From: Oscillospiraceae bacterium
Lineage (GTDB): Bacteria > Bacillota_A > Clostridia > Oscillospirales > Ruminococcaceae
Length of the DNA: 64,000 bases
Assembly (NCBI GenBank): GCA_004558145.1
Contig: SFDQ01000010.1
Span: 1 to 64,000 of the forward strand
Direction: 5' to 3'
Shown piece after piece: positions 50,758 through 58,852 of this stretch. The first letter of the stretch is position 1, and each line of letters starts with the position of its first letter. Below the pieces are notes generated by a model. It was not told the origin of the DNA. It searched no databases and worked only from the letters and a program-made list of their open reading frames with translations. The translations under genes and the position numbers were made by a program.

Positions 50758-52032
50758 TTATTCCGCGTTGGCCGCTTTGATGTTCTCCACTTCCTGGGCC
50801 GCCAGGTCCGCCCAGGCGCCGTTTTTGAACAGGAAGTCGTAGCGGTAGAGCACGTAGCCGTCCGCCCCCGCGGCGCGGCCGTCCTGCACCATGTCCGCCA
50901 GGGTGTGGCCGGTCTGCCAGCCGCTCTGGGCCGCGTCGTAGTTGCCGCCGTCGCCGTCGCCGATGCGGTAGGCCCCCAGGCCGAAGTAGAGCGCCACGCT
51001 GGGGGCGCGCTTCAGCGCCGCCCACTCAGCGCTGATGTTCTCGAAGGCGTAGCGGGTGCTGCCGGAGGCGGTGGTGTAGCCGTAGCCCCAGTAAAGCTGG
51101 GGCAGCACGTAATCCACATAGCCGCCCTCAGCCATCCACAGGGCCACATCGCTGTACTGAGAGTTATAATTGTTGTCCATATTCCCCTGGGGACTCACGC
51201 CGAACCGCACCGTGGGGTCCTGGGCCTTCACCGCGTCGTAGACCTGGCGCATCAGCAGGTTCACGTTCTCCCGCCGCCACTCCTCCAGCGACAGGCCGCT
51301 GGACGAGGCGGCGTATTCCGCCTCGTCAAAGGAGGGGTCGGTGGTGGGGTAGAAGTAGTCGTCAAAGTGGATGCCGTCCAGCTCGGGATAGTTCTGCAGC
51401 AGCTCCACCACGCCGTCGGTGATGAGCTGGCGCACCGCGGGCAGGGAGGGGTCAAAGTAGACCCCGTCGCCCACGGTCTTGACCCACTCGGGGTGCTCCA
51501 CCGCGGGGTTCGCGGCGGCCAGCTCGCCCGCCGGGCGGGTGGCGTTCAGCCGCACCCGGTAGGGGTTGAGCCAGGCCTCCAGCTGCAGGCCGTGGCTGTG
51601 GGCCGATTCCAGCAGGATGGCCAGCGGGTCAAAGCCCGGGTCCTGGCCCTGGGTGCCGGTGCACAGATGGCTCCAGGGGAACAGCTCGCTGGGATAGAGC
51701 GCGTCGGCAAAGGGCCGCACCTGGGCGATGACCACGTTCAGGCCCATGTCGGCGCAGTTCTGCATCATCTTGTCCGCGTCGGCGGTGAAGGCCGCCTCGC
51801 TGGAAAAATCAAAGCTCTCCCATTCCAGATAGCTCACCCACATCGCCCGGTATTCCCCCAGGGCGTCGGCCTCCTGGGCCGGTGCGGCGGAGGGAGCGGG
51901 GGCGGAAGAGGCGGGCAGGGAAGAGGCCCCGCCGGAGGAAGAGGGGGCGGAGGCGGCGGGCGCGCCGCAGCCGGCGCAGAGCAGGGCGATGGCGGCGGCC
52001 AGCGCCGCGGCTTTCATTCGAAGATGTTTCAT
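50758..52032 (-). CDS. Lipoprotein of the GHL10/DUF187 glycoside hydrolase-like family
   Basis: 424 residues. Signal peptide with lipobox LLCAGC (Cys about 21), Ser/Ala/Pro-rich linker to about 60, then a DUF187 TIM barrel: EYRAMWVSYLEWESF, GLNVVIAQVRPFADALYPSELFPWS, LEAWLNPYRVR, LDGIHFDDYFYP (the paired Asp presumed catalytic), FGVSPQGNMDNNYN, DYVLPQLYWGYGY. Probably cleaves a peptidoglycan or surface glycan at the outer face of the membrane. ATG at 52032 is 8 bases after GGAG; a start 21 bases upstream is less good for a signal peptide. Downstream of the small membrane gene, on the same strand with a 52-base gap. Confidence 0.92.
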   Translation of the reverse strand: MKHLRMKAAALAAAIALLCAGCGAPAASAPSSSGGASSLPASSAPAPSAAPAQEADALGEYRAMWVSYLEWESFDFSSEAAFTADADKMMQNCADMGLNVVIAQVRPFADALYPSELFPWSHLCTGTQGQDPGFDPLAILLESAHSHGLQLEAWLNPYRVRLNATRPAGELAAANPAVEHPEWVKTVGDGVYFDPSLPAVRQLITDGVVELLQNYPELDGIHFDDYFYPTTDPSFDEAEYAASSSGLSLEEWRRENVNLLMRQVYDAVKAQDPTVRFGVSPQGNMDNNYNSQYSDVALWMAEGGYVDYVLPQLYWGYGYTTASGSTRYAFENISAEWAALKRAPSVALYFGLGAYRIGDGDGGNYDAAQSGWQTGHTLADMVQDGRAAGADGYVLYRYDFLFKNGAWADLAAQEVENIKAANAE

Positions 52033-52084
52033 GGCGTTTTCTCCATTGTTCAAAGCCCCAAAGGGGCGAAAGTGTGAAGGCGGT

Positions 52085-52591
52085 TCAGCCCTCGTCCCGC
52101 TGGCGGCGGTAGAGGGTGAGGGTCAGCCAGCCCCGGGCCGCGCCGGCGGCAAGGCCGCAGAGGTTCATAAAGAGACCCAGCACCTCGGCGCCGCCCAGCA
52201 GCACCAGCACCCGGGCCGCGAACCACAGCGCCTCGGCGGCGGCCAGCGTGCGGAACTGGGGGGCAAGGCGGGGGTCGGCGGCTTTTTCCCAGCCGGCGAA
52301 GCAGGGCCACACCAGCGCCAGCAGCAGATGCTGCAAAAGGGCCGCCGGCAGGGCCAGCGCCAGCACCTGCAGCAGGATGCAGCCCACCAGGGCCTTTTTG
52401 TCCTGCTTGGTGGTGCCCTTCACGCTGGCCAGAAAGCCCAGCATCAGCAGCGTGAGCAGGGTGGCCAGATTCTCCGCCAGCGCCATGGGAAAGCGCACGG
52501 CGGCCCCCAGCGCGGCGGCCATGGTCAGCGCGGCGCTGAGCATGCCCAGCGCGTAGTAGGTCTTCTTGGACAGGGTGAGACGGACGTTCAC
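52085..52591 (-). CDS. Membrane protein of unknown function
   Basis: 168 residues with five or so hydrophobic segments: about 8-32, 36-52, 63-90, 105-130 and 135-155; short basic loops. Start is GTG at 52591 after AAAGGAG; frames upstream have no ribosome site. No family recognised: a YxxR-type small integral protein. Its promoter (52731-52707) lies inside the leader of the divergent MATE gene. The lipoprotein glycosidase follows, so the two may be co-transcribed. Confidence 0.75.
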   Translation of the reverse strand: MNVRLTLSKKTYYALGMLSAALTMAAALGAAVRFPMALAENLATLLTLLMLGFLASVKGTTKQDKKALVGCILLQVLALALPAALLQHLLLALVWPCFAGWEKAADPRLAPQFRTLAAAEALWFAARVLVLLGGAEVLGLFMNLCGLAAGAARGWLTLTLYRRQRDEG

Positions 52592-52638
52592 GGCGGCTCC
52601 TTTCCGCGGCCGCCCTTTTCTTCGGGCGGCGGGCGTGC

Positions 52639-52736
52639 TATAATGAAAAGAAGCCCGCGCCGCGCCGCGCGGGCCCCTGTTGAATCGATATGGCGCGTTT
52701 TGGGCCATTATACCACACCCGCCGCGCCCGCCGCAA
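52639..52736. promoter_or_regulatory. Overlapping face-to-face promoters
   Basis: Plus -10 TATAAT at 52639-52644 (weak -35 TTTTCT 52616-52621). Minus promoter TTGCGG (52736-52731), 18 bases, TATAAT (52712-52707). The two transcripts would overlap over about 50 bases at their 5' ends, in a leader with a GC hairpin (GCCCGCGC/GCGCGGGC, about 52655-52675). Confidence 0.55.
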
Positions 52737-52776
52737 CCCGGAGCGGAGCGCCGGGCCGGGAAAGGAGACCTTCATC

Positions 52777-54165
52777 TTGTCTGATACCCAACCCGTTTCT
52801 GCCGCGTCCGACAGCGACCGCCTGCTGGGGCAGGCGCCCATCGGCAGCCTCATCCTGAAACTCTCGCTGCCGGCGGTGGCCGCGCAGCTCATCAACGTGC
52901 TCTACAACGTAGTGGACCGGATGTACATCGGCAACATCCCGGACATCGGCGCCACCGCCCTCACCGGCGTGGGGGTGACCTTCCCGGTGCTGATGATCGT
53001 GTCCGCCTTCGCGGCCTTCGCGGGCATGGGCGGCGCGCCCCGGGCGGGCATCCGCCTGGGCGCGGGAGACAAGGACGGCGCCGAGCAGATCCTGGGCAAC
53101 TGCTTCTCGCTGCTGCTGGTGCTGAGCGTGGCGCTGACGGTGGTGTTCCAGCTGCTGCGCACCCCCATCCTGGTGGCCTTCGGCGCCACCGGCAACCTTC
53201 TGCCCTACGCCGAGGACTACATCTCCATCTATCTGTGGGGCACGGTGAGCGTGCAGCTGGCGCTGGGCCTCAACACCTTCATCAGCGCCCAGGGCCGCAG
53301 CGGCACCGCCATGCTCAGCGTGGCCATCGGCGCGGTGCTGAACATCGTGCTGGACCCCGTCTTCATCTTTGTGTTCGATATGGGGGTCAAGGGCGCGGCC
53401 ATCGCCACCGTGCTCAGCCAGACGGTGAGCGCCGTGTGGGTGCTGGCCTTTCTGCTGTCGGGCCGCAGCACCCTGCGCATCCGCAGAAAGAACCTGCGTT
53501 TTTCCGCCCCGGTGCTGGCCAGCGTGGCCGCGCTGGGCGTTTCGCCCTTCATCATGCAGAGCACCGAGAGCCTTGTGACCATCACCCTGAACCGGGGCAT
53601 GGCCCAATACGGCGGCGAGCTCTACATGGGCACCATCACCATCCTGCAGAGCGTGATGCAGCTGATCGTGCTGCCGCTGCAGGGGCTGACCCAGGGCACC
53701 CAGCCCATCATCAGCTACAACTACGGTGCGAAGAACCTGGACCGGGTGCGCGCCACCTTCAAGCGGGTGTTCCTCATCAGCATGATCTACACCATCAGCG
53801 CCTTTGCCCTGGTCTGCCTGCTGGCATGGCCACTGTCCCGCATGTTCACCTCCGACGCGGCGCTCATCGACCTGACGGTGAAGGCCATGCCGGTGTTCTT
53901 CGGCGGCATCTGGGCCTTCGGCGCGCAGATGAGCTGCCAGGCGGCCTTCATGGGCCTGGGCCAGGCGAAGGTGAGCCTGTTCCTGGCGCTGCTGCGCAAG
54001 GTCATCCTGCTCATCCCGCTGGCCATCGTTCTGCCCATGGTGCTGGGCGGCGACCCCTTCGCCATCTATCTGGCGGAGCCCGCGTCGGACTTCATCGCCA
54101 GCGCCACCACCCTGACCATTTTCCTTTTGTTCTACAAGCGCACGCTGAACCGCCCCGCAGACTGA
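52777..54165 (+). CDS. MATE-family efflux transporter
   Basis: 462-residue, 12-helix multidrug/toxin extruder driven by Na+ or H+. Seen: NVLYNVVDRMYIGNIPDIGATALTGVGVTFPV (family start), GMGGAPRAGIRLGAGDKDGAEQILGN, AIGAVLNIVLDPVFIFVFDMGVKGAAIATVLSQ, and the C-half LQGLTQGTQPIISYNYGAKN. DinF/NorM-like clade common in Clostridia. The start is TTG at 52777, 9 bases after AAAGGAG; an ATG further upstream would add 29 residues through the opposing promoter. The following gene starts 13 bases after the stop. Confidence 0.94.
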   Translation: MSDTQPVSAASDSDRLLGQAPIGSLILKLSLPAVAAQLINVLYNVVDRMYIGNIPDIGATALTGVGVTFPVLMIVSAFAAFAGMGGAPRAGIRLGAGDKDGAEQILGNCFSLLLVLSVALTVVFQLLRTPILVAFGATGNLLPYAEDYISIYLWGTVSVQLALGLNTFISAQGRSGTAMLSVAIGAVLNIVLDPVFIFVFDMGVKGAAIATVLSQTVSAVWVLAFLLSGRSTLRIRRKNLRFSAPVLASVAALGVSPFIMQSTESLVTITLNRGMAQYGGELYMGTITILQSVMQLIVLPLQGLTQGTQPIISYNYGAKNLDRVRATFKRVFLISMIYTISAFALVCLLAWPLSRMFTSDAALIDLTVKAMPVFFGGIWAFGAQMSCQAAFMGLGQAKVSLFLALLRKVILLIPLAIVLPMVLGGDPFAIYLAEPASDFIASATTLTIFLLFYKRTLNRPAD

Positions 54166-54178
54166 GGAGGAAAACGCC

Positions 54179-54619
54179 ATGCCCGCCATTCTTTCCGTCC
54201 TGCTCATCGCCGCCGCAGCCGTGCTGTGCTGGCGGATGGCAAAGCAGCTGGAGGCAAAGCGCCGCAAAAAGGCCGCCGGGGACGAGGGGTGCCTGGAATA
54301 CCGCACCTCCCTCGCCTTCGACGAGTGCCTGGACGCGCTGGCCGACCACACCGACCAGGACGAGTTCGAATACGACTGCGCCCGCCAGCCGGACGGCAGC
54401 TTTCTTTTGCACTTCACGCTGCACAAGCCCACCGGCCAGCCGGTGGACACCCTGTTCGCCCTGCGGCTGGACGCGGGCAGGCAGACGGTGGTGACGCTGC
54501 ACTTTCTGCGGGAGGCCTTCGGCTACCGGGAGCCGGTGTTCCCGAAGGAGCTGCTGGACGCTTTTCTTTTCAAAAAGCTGGCCGCCGCGCCCCGGCAGCA
54601 GCCCGCGGGGGAGCCCTGA
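54179..54619 (+). CDS. Small membrane-anchored protein of unknown function
   Basis: 146 residues: an N-terminal hydrophobic helix (2-20, PAILSVLLIAAAAVLCW), basic turn (AKRRKK), then a soluble, Asp-rich part: LAFDECLDALADHTDQDEFEYDCARQPDGSFLLHFTLH. The polarity suggests a cytoplasmic soluble part. No family recognised. The start follows TGAGGAGG. Translated after the MATE gene with a 13-base gap, hence probably one operon. Confidence 0.8.
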   Translation: MPAILSVLLIAAAAVLCWRMAKQLEAKRRKKAAGDEGCLEYRTSLAFDECLDALADHTDQDEFEYDCARQPDGSFLLHFTLHKPTGQPVDTLFALRLDAGRQTVVTLHFLREAFGYREPVFPKELLDAFLFKKLAAAPRQQPAGEP

Positions 54620-54673
54620 GGCCCCGCCGCGCCCCTTCGCGCATTCGCCCGCCCTTTTGCGCCGGCCTTCGCC

Positions 54674-54702
54674 TTGCCTTTTCGGGCCGCGGCTGGTATA
54701 AT
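54674..54702 (+). promoter_or_regulatory. Promoter of the tRNA gene
   Basis: TTGCCT 54674-54679, 17-base spacer, TATAAT 54697-54702; the tRNA begins 16 bases after the -10. Confidence 0.82.
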
Positions 54703-54717
54703 GGACGGGTACAAAAC

Positions 54718-54794
54718 GGGCCAGTAGCTCAGCTGGTCAGAGCTGTCGGCTCATAACCGATTGGTCGCGGGTTCGAACCCTGCCTGGCCCACCA
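54718..54794 (+). tRNA. tRNA with CAT anticodon (elongator Met, or Ile2)
   Basis: 77-nt cloverleaf including an encoded CCA end. Acceptor stem GGGCCAG / CTGGCCC (7 bp, G1-C72, so not initiator). D-arm GCTC...GAGC, anticodon stem GTCGG / CCGAT around CTCATAA, T-arm GCGGG-TTCGAAC-CCTGC. Anticodon CAT is at positions 34-36. Elongator tRNA-Met is the default; tRNA-Ile2, whose C34 is made lysidine by TilS, cannot be excluded by eye. Confidence 0.93.
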
Positions 54795-54796
54795 GT

Positions 54797-54832
54797 TCGT
54801 CGCAAGCGTCATATCGCTTGCGACGATTTTTT
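54797..54832 (+). terminator. tRNA terminator
   Basis: 12-bp stem TCGTCGCAAGCG / CGCTTGCGACGA, loop TCATAT, six T. Confidence 0.93.
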
Positions 54833-54858
54833 ATTAAAAATCATCGCGCGCTCATTCT

Positions 54859-55283
54859 GCTGCTCCTCACTTCCCCACAAAATTTTGCTTCGCAAATTTT
54901 TGCGGGGACCCCGCCGCCCTAGTGGGCGGTCCATGGACTTCGCTCCATTCAAAAAGCCCGGTCTTTTGACCGGGCTTTTCTCATACCGCTCCGTCATTCC
55001 TCCTTCTCCCCGTGAAACTTTGCTTGCGCAAATTTCCCCGGGGGCCCCGCCGCCCGAGGGGCGGCCACTCCAAAGTTCGCTTTGCTCCGACGTTTTTTGT
55101 TTTTTACAAAAAACGCCATCCGCCCGCTCCCTTGCTCCTCCTTCTCCCCGTGAAACTTTGCTTGCGCAAATTTCCCCGGGGGCCCTGCCGCCCTGGCGGG
55201 CGGTCCATGGACTTCGCTCCATTCAAAAAGCCCGGTCTTTTGACCGGGCTTTTCTCGTGCCGCTCCGTCATTCCTCCTTCTCC
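54859..55283. repeat. Three tandem ~137-bp modular repeats downstream of the tRNA
   Basis: Unit A (54859-54998), unit B (54999-55136) and unit C (55137-55283, partial end). B and C share about 57 bases from CCTCCTTCTCCCCGTGAAAC with one mismatch; A and C share about 85 bases (54924-55008 and 55198-55282) with two mismatches, containing GGTCCATGGACTTCGCTCC and a hairpin GCCCGGTC-TTTT-GACCGGGC flanked by A and T runs. B carries a different hairpin (CGTTTTTTGT / ACAAAAAACG) in that slot. All have TTTGC-TT-GCGCAAA-type inverted repeats and a CCGCCC/GGGCGG stem. The units end 2 bases from the stop of the next minus-strand gene. Confidence 0.88.
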
Positions 55284-55284
55284 G

Positions 55285-55839
55285 TCACCCGTTCCCCCGC
55301 ACCTCCAGGAAGATGCGGCAGGGGAACTGGGAGATGAACACGCTGCGCCGGGCGCCGGTGATGCTGCGGGACCGCAGAAGCTCCGGCGGGTCCCAGGCCC
55401 GCACCGGGCCCTCGCTGCCGTATTCGTCAAAGCGGGGCTCGCCCTCCATCAGCTCTCGGAAGTGGTCGCACAGCGCCTCCAGCATCCGGTCGCACTCCGC
55501 CTGGGTCGCAAACTCCATGTCCACAGCCGCCTCGGCCACCCGGGCGCCGGGGCTCTCCTGCCGGCCATGGAAGGTATAGCTCACGGTGGCGGGGCAGCCC
55601 AGCACCTCCCGCTGATAATAATACAGAAAAAAGCCTGTGCGCACACCGTTCTCCGAGCGGGTCCCGTCCGGCGGGCCGGCGGTCTGCGTGACCTCCTCCG
55701 CGCCCATGCCGAAGGCCACCGCATCGCCCGGGATGCCGGTGGGGATGAGCGTGGGGCGGCCCGCCAAAAGAAAGGCGCACACCGCCAGGACCAGCAGGCT
55801 GGCCCAGAACACCAAAGCGCCCAGTTTCTCCTTTTTCAT
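55285..55839 (-). CDS. Membrane-anchored protein of unknown function
   Basis: 184 residues: short basic N-terminus MKKEK, one transmembrane helix (about 6-27), and an outside domain. The motif PTGIPGDAVAFGMGAEEVTQTAGPPD resembles the small SmpA/OmlA-like start in which a Gly-rich turn precedes a helix, but I would not assign it. The end is basic. ATG follows GAAGGAGGGC. Divergent from 56015; followed directly by tandem repeats that may act as its terminator (AAAAGCCCGGTC hairpins on the minus strand). Confidence 0.7.
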   Translation of the reverse strand: MKKEKLGALVFWASLLVLAVCAFLLAGRPTLIPTGIPGDAVAFGMGAEEVTQTAGPPDGTRSENGVRTGFFLYYYQREVLGCPATVSYTFHGRQESPGARVAEAAVDMEFATQAECDRMLEALCDHFRELMEGEPRFDEYGSEGPVRAWDPPELLRSRSITGARRSVFISQFPCRIFLEVRGNG

Positions 55840-55921
55840 GCCGGCCGCCCTCCTTCGCCGTGTCTCTCTGCTTTCAGTCTACACCTTCGCGCACGCCCGC
55901 CGCAAGGGGCGCACTGCCGAT

Positions 55922-55950
55922 TTGACGGCCCGGGCGGGATAGGGTATGAT
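55922..55950 (+). promoter_or_regulatory. Sigma-A promoter of the 56015 gene
   Basis: TTGACG 55922-55927, 17-base spacer, TATGAT 55945-55950. Confidence 0.75.
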
Positions 55951-56014
55951 AATACTGCGATGAAAAGGCGGCCCGGGCCGCCTTGTTTTCCGTTTGAAAG
56001 GGGGCCCAAACGCC

Positions 56015-57148
56015 GTGAGCCGTTCTGTTTTTTCCCGCTTTGCCGCCGCGTTGCTGGCGCTGTTTTTCGTTTTGCTGGCGGCGGGGCCTTTTGCCGCCCG
56101 GGCCGACGCGCCCACGCTGGAAGACACGCTGGTCGACGTGCGCCGGCTGGAGGCGCTGGCCGAGGACTGGGCCGGTGAGCACCCGTCCAGCGACCCGGTG
56201 GAGCTGGTGGTGAACTACCTGTGCGGCGCGCGGTACGACGACCCGCTGTGGAGCCTTGTGCTGGGCGGCGAAAACCAGGAGTTCAACGACTGGGCGGAGC
56301 AGAGCGACGGCTCCCTCGCGTCGCTGCGCAGCCTGAAAAACGTGACCCTGCCCACCGGGGAGACGGTGGACTTTCTGCATCTTGTGGCCGCCGCCGGGGC
56401 AGGCTATGGCTACGGCATCCCCCAGATCATCTGCACCTGGGGCGGCGACTGCGTGCAGCTGGCGGCCTCGGTGCGGGGCATGTCCCAGGACGCGGCGGCC
56501 TGCTACGAGGCCCTTTCGGCCAGCTTTGCCGCCGCCGACGGCACCGGCTACTTTCCGCTGAGCGACTGGCTGGCGGACCTGGACGGGGTGGCCCTGGGCC
56601 AGCGGCTGCTGGCGGGCGAGGCGCTCTCCGACGCGATGGAGGGCTATTACGCCGCACTGGCCGAGGCCGCGGACCCGGCGGCGGTGCGCTCGGAAGAATT
56701 CGTGGCGCTGCAGTTCGGCGGCGCGGACACCGGTGACGCCGAGACCTTCCGCGCGCTGGTGTGGGACACCTTCTTCACCGACGCGGGGGTGCAGCTGTAT
56801 CTGCTGGCCAACGAGTACGCCGGTGTGAACAACGAGAACCAGACCGCCATCAACGCGGACATGCAGGCCCCTCTTGAGGCCGCCTGCATGCTGGTGGCGG
56901 ACCGGCTGGCAGCGGACCTGGACGGCGCGGTGGTGGACCCGCCCGCCGCCACGCCCGCGCCGGACAGCGGCAGCAGCGCCGCCGGGCAGGAGACCACGCC
57001 GCCCGAAGCCACCCCGGTCCCCGAAGAGGCGGAGGGCCTCTGGGCCGCGGTGCAGCGGCAGCCGGGCATTCTGCTGGCGGCCATGGGCGTGCTGGCCGCC
57101 GCCCTTGCGGCGGTGCTGGTGCTTCTGTGGCGAATCAGCCGCCGCTGA
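56015..57148 (+). CDS. Secreted, C-terminally membrane-anchored protein of unknown function
   Basis: 377 residues with a signal peptide (about 1-31, cut after ARA), an extracytoplasmic domain of about 275 residues and a C-terminal transmembrane helix (about 350-372, LLAAMGVLAAALAAVLVLLW) with RISRR stop-transfer. The domain contains YLCGARYDDPLW, TVDFLHLVAAAGAGYGYG and ICTWGGDCVQLAASV; three cysteines could form disulfides. A Thr/Pro/Glu-rich linker precedes the helix. The fold is unknown. GTG at 56015 follows AAAGGGGG. Serine dehydratase genes follow 23 bases after the stop, but under a fresh ribosome site. Confidence 0.75.
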   Translation: MSRSVFSRFAAALLALFFVLLAAGPFAARADAPTLEDTLVDVRRLEALAEDWAGEHPSSDPVELVVNYLCGARYDDPLWSLVLGGENQEFNDWAEQSDGSLASLRSLKNVTLPTGETVDFLHLVAAAGAGYGYGIPQIICTWGGDCVQLAASVRGMSQDAAACYEALSASFAAADGTGYFPLSDWLADLDGVALGQRLLAGEALSDAMEGYYAALAEAADPAAVRSEEFVALQFGGADTGDAETFRALVWDTFFTDAGVQLYLLANEYAGVNNENQTAINADMQAPLEAACMLVADRLAADLDGAVVDPPAATPAPDSGSSAAGQETTPPEATPVPEEAEGLWAAVQRQPGILLAAMGVLAAALAAVLVLLWRISRR

Positions 57149-57171
57149 CCTCAACATTCATCAGGAGGAAC

Positions 57172-57855
57172 ATGGCTATGAATGTATTCGACATCCTCGG
57201 CCCGGTGATGATCGGGCCTTCCAGCAGCCACACCGCAGGCGCGGCCCGCATCGGGGGCGTTGCCCGGGCGGTGCTGGCCGCCGAGCCGGTGAAAGCGGTC
57301 ATCCAGCTGCACGGCAGCTTTGCCAAGACCTACAAGGGCCACGGCACCGACAAGGCCATCATCGCCGGCATCATGGGCATGGCCCCGGACGACGAGCGCA
57401 TCCGCCGCGCCCCGGAGCTGGCCGCGCAGGCGGGGCTTGACGTTTCCATCGAGGCGGTGGAACTGGACGGCGCCCACCCCAACACCGCCCGCATCCTTCT
57501 GTGGGACGCGTCCGGCCGGTCGGTGACGGTGCAGGGGGCCAGCGTGGGCGGGGGCAACATCCTCATCACCGCGGTAAACGGCATGGAGGTGCAGATCACC
57601 GGCCAGTACACCTCTCTCATCGTGCTCCACCGGGACACCCCGGGCACCATCGCCGCCGTCACCGACGTGCTGGCGGCCCACGGGGTGAACATCTGCAACT
57701 TCCGGCTGGCCCGCCAGGAAAAGGGGGGCGAGGCCGTGATGACCATTGAAATGGACGGCAGCTTCGACAGCGCGCTGAACCGGGAGGTGGAGGCTCTGCC
57801 CAACATCCTCTCCTCCACCATGCTGCAGCCCATCGGAGGGGGAAACAGGACATGA
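57172..57855 (+). CDS. sdaAB: L-serine dehydratase beta subunit
   Basis: 227 residues. First half: serine dehydratase beta domain starting NVFDILGPVMIGPSSSHTAGAARIG with the SSSHTAG motif; second half: an ACT domain (about 148-220: LIVLHRDTPGTIAAVTDVLAAHGVNI), a serine sensor in this family. Works with the alpha subunit on L-serine to pyruvate and ammonia with a [4Fe-4S] cluster. ATG follows AGGAGG. The alpha start overlaps the stop (ATGA). Confidence 0.96.
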   Translation: MAMNVFDILGPVMIGPSSSHTAGAARIGGVARAVLAAEPVKAVIQLHGSFAKTYKGHGTDKAIIAGIMGMAPDDERIRRAPELAAQAGLDVSIEAVELDGAHPNTARILLWDASGRSVTVQGASVGGGNILITAVNGMEVQITGQYTSLIVLHRDTPGTIAAVTDVLAAHGVNICNFRLARQEKGGEAVMTIEMDGSFDSALNREVEALPNILSSTMLQPIGGGNRT

Positions 57856-58790
57856 CGGACGAACTGAAATACGATTCCATCGCCGGTCTCGTGGCCGCCG
57901 CCGAGGCGGCGGGCGAGCCCATCTCAGCGCTGGTGCTGCGCCAGCAGGCGCGGCAGCTGGAAAAGACCGAGGCCGAGGTGTTCGCCCAGATGCGGGACAC
58001 CTACGCCGTGATGGCCGCCTGCATCGGCCCGGGCTGTGAAGAAAACCTGCGCTCGGCCAGCGGCCTTTCCGGCGGCGACGCCTTCAAGATGCGCCGGGCG
58101 GTGGAAAGCGGCAAGAACCTCACCGGCGGCGTGCTGGGGGGAGCGCTCTACCGGGCGCTGGCGGTGAGCGAGCTGAACGCGGCCATGGGCCGGGTGGTGG
58201 CGGCCCCCACCGCCGGCAGCTGCGGCATCCTGCCCGCGGCGGTGCTGACCATGCAGCAGGAGAAGGGCTGCTCCGAGCGCGACTGCGTGATGGCGCTGTT
58301 CACCGCCAGCGCGGTGGGCATGGTCATCACCGCCAACGCCAGCGTGGCCGGGGCCCAGGGCGGCTGCCAGGCCGAGTGCGGCAGCGCGGCGGCCATGGCC
58401 GCCGCCGCCATCGTGGAGCTGGCGGGGGGCAGCCCCCGGCAGGCGGCCGACGCGGTGGCCATCGCCTTGAAGAACATCCTGGGCCTTGTGTGCGACCCGG
58501 TGGCAGGCCTTGTGGAGATCCCCTGCATCAAGCGCAACGCCTCCGGCGTGGCGGGGGCCTTTGTGGCCGCCGAGCTGGCGCTGGCGGGCATCGAAAGCGC
58601 CATCCCCGCCGACGAGGTCATCGTGGCCATGAAGAAGGTGGGGGACGCCATGTCGCCCGCCCTCAAGGAGACCGCCGAGGGCGGCCTTGCCGCCACCCCC
58701 ACCGCCCGCCGCCTCTACGAGCAGGTGTTCGGCCGGCCCGCCGACGGCGCGGGCTGCACCGGCTGCGGCGGCTGCGGGGCAGGCCGGTAA
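57852..58790 (+). CDS. sdaAA: L-serine dehydratase alpha subunit with Cys-rich C-terminal tail
   Basis: 312 residues. Catalytic subunit that holds the oxygen-sensitive [4Fe-4S] cluster: APTAGSCGILPAA, GGCQAECGSAAAMAA and LVCDPVAGLVEIPCIKRN carry the conserved cysteines. The protein ends with an extra tail that reads CTGCGGCG, a C-x2-C-x2-C not needed by the canonical fold. Together with the beta subunit it feeds serine carbon to pyruvate in fermentation. It is followed by a bidirectional terminator. Confidence 0.96.
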   Translation: MTDELKYDSIAGLVAAAEAAGEPISALVLRQQARQLEKTEAEVFAQMRDTYAVMAACIGPGCEENLRSASGLSGGDAFKMRRAVESGKNLTGGVLGGALYRALAVSELNAAMGRVVAAPTAGSCGILPAAVLTMQQEKGCSERDCVMALFTASAVGMVITANASVAGAQGGCQAECGSAAAMAAAAIVELAGGSPRQAADAVAIALKNILGLVCDPVAGLVEIPCIKRNASGVAGAFVAAELALAGIESAIPADEVIVAMKKVGDAMSPALKETAEGGLAATPTARRLYEQVFGRPADGAGCTGCGGCGAGR

Positions 58791-58806
58791 ATCTTCATCT
58801 CTGCAC

Positions 58807-58846
58807 AAAAAGCGGCGGAGCCCGTGGGGCCCCGCCGCTTTTTTTT
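58807..58846. terminator. Bidirectional terminator
   Basis: AAAAAGCGGCGG pairs with CCGCCGCTTTTT around an inner GCCC/GGGC stem (one mismatch), with eight T on the plus side and five on the minus side, between convergent genes. Confidence 0.9.
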
Positions 58847-58852
58847 CAGCGT

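Noticed and set aside
54718..54794. Initiator tRNA-fMet
   Set aside because: The acceptor stem begins with a G1-C72 pair; bacterial initiators have a 1-72 mismatch and GGG/CCC anticodon-stem pairs, not seen here.
54809..55222. Minus-strand open frame through the tandem repeats (repeating KSPVKRPGFLNGAKSMDRP)
   Set aside because: The repetition follows the DNA repeats, hairpins dominate the sequence, and the neighbouring unit shifts frame. It is best read as non-coding repeat, though AAGGAGGAATG occurs in it.
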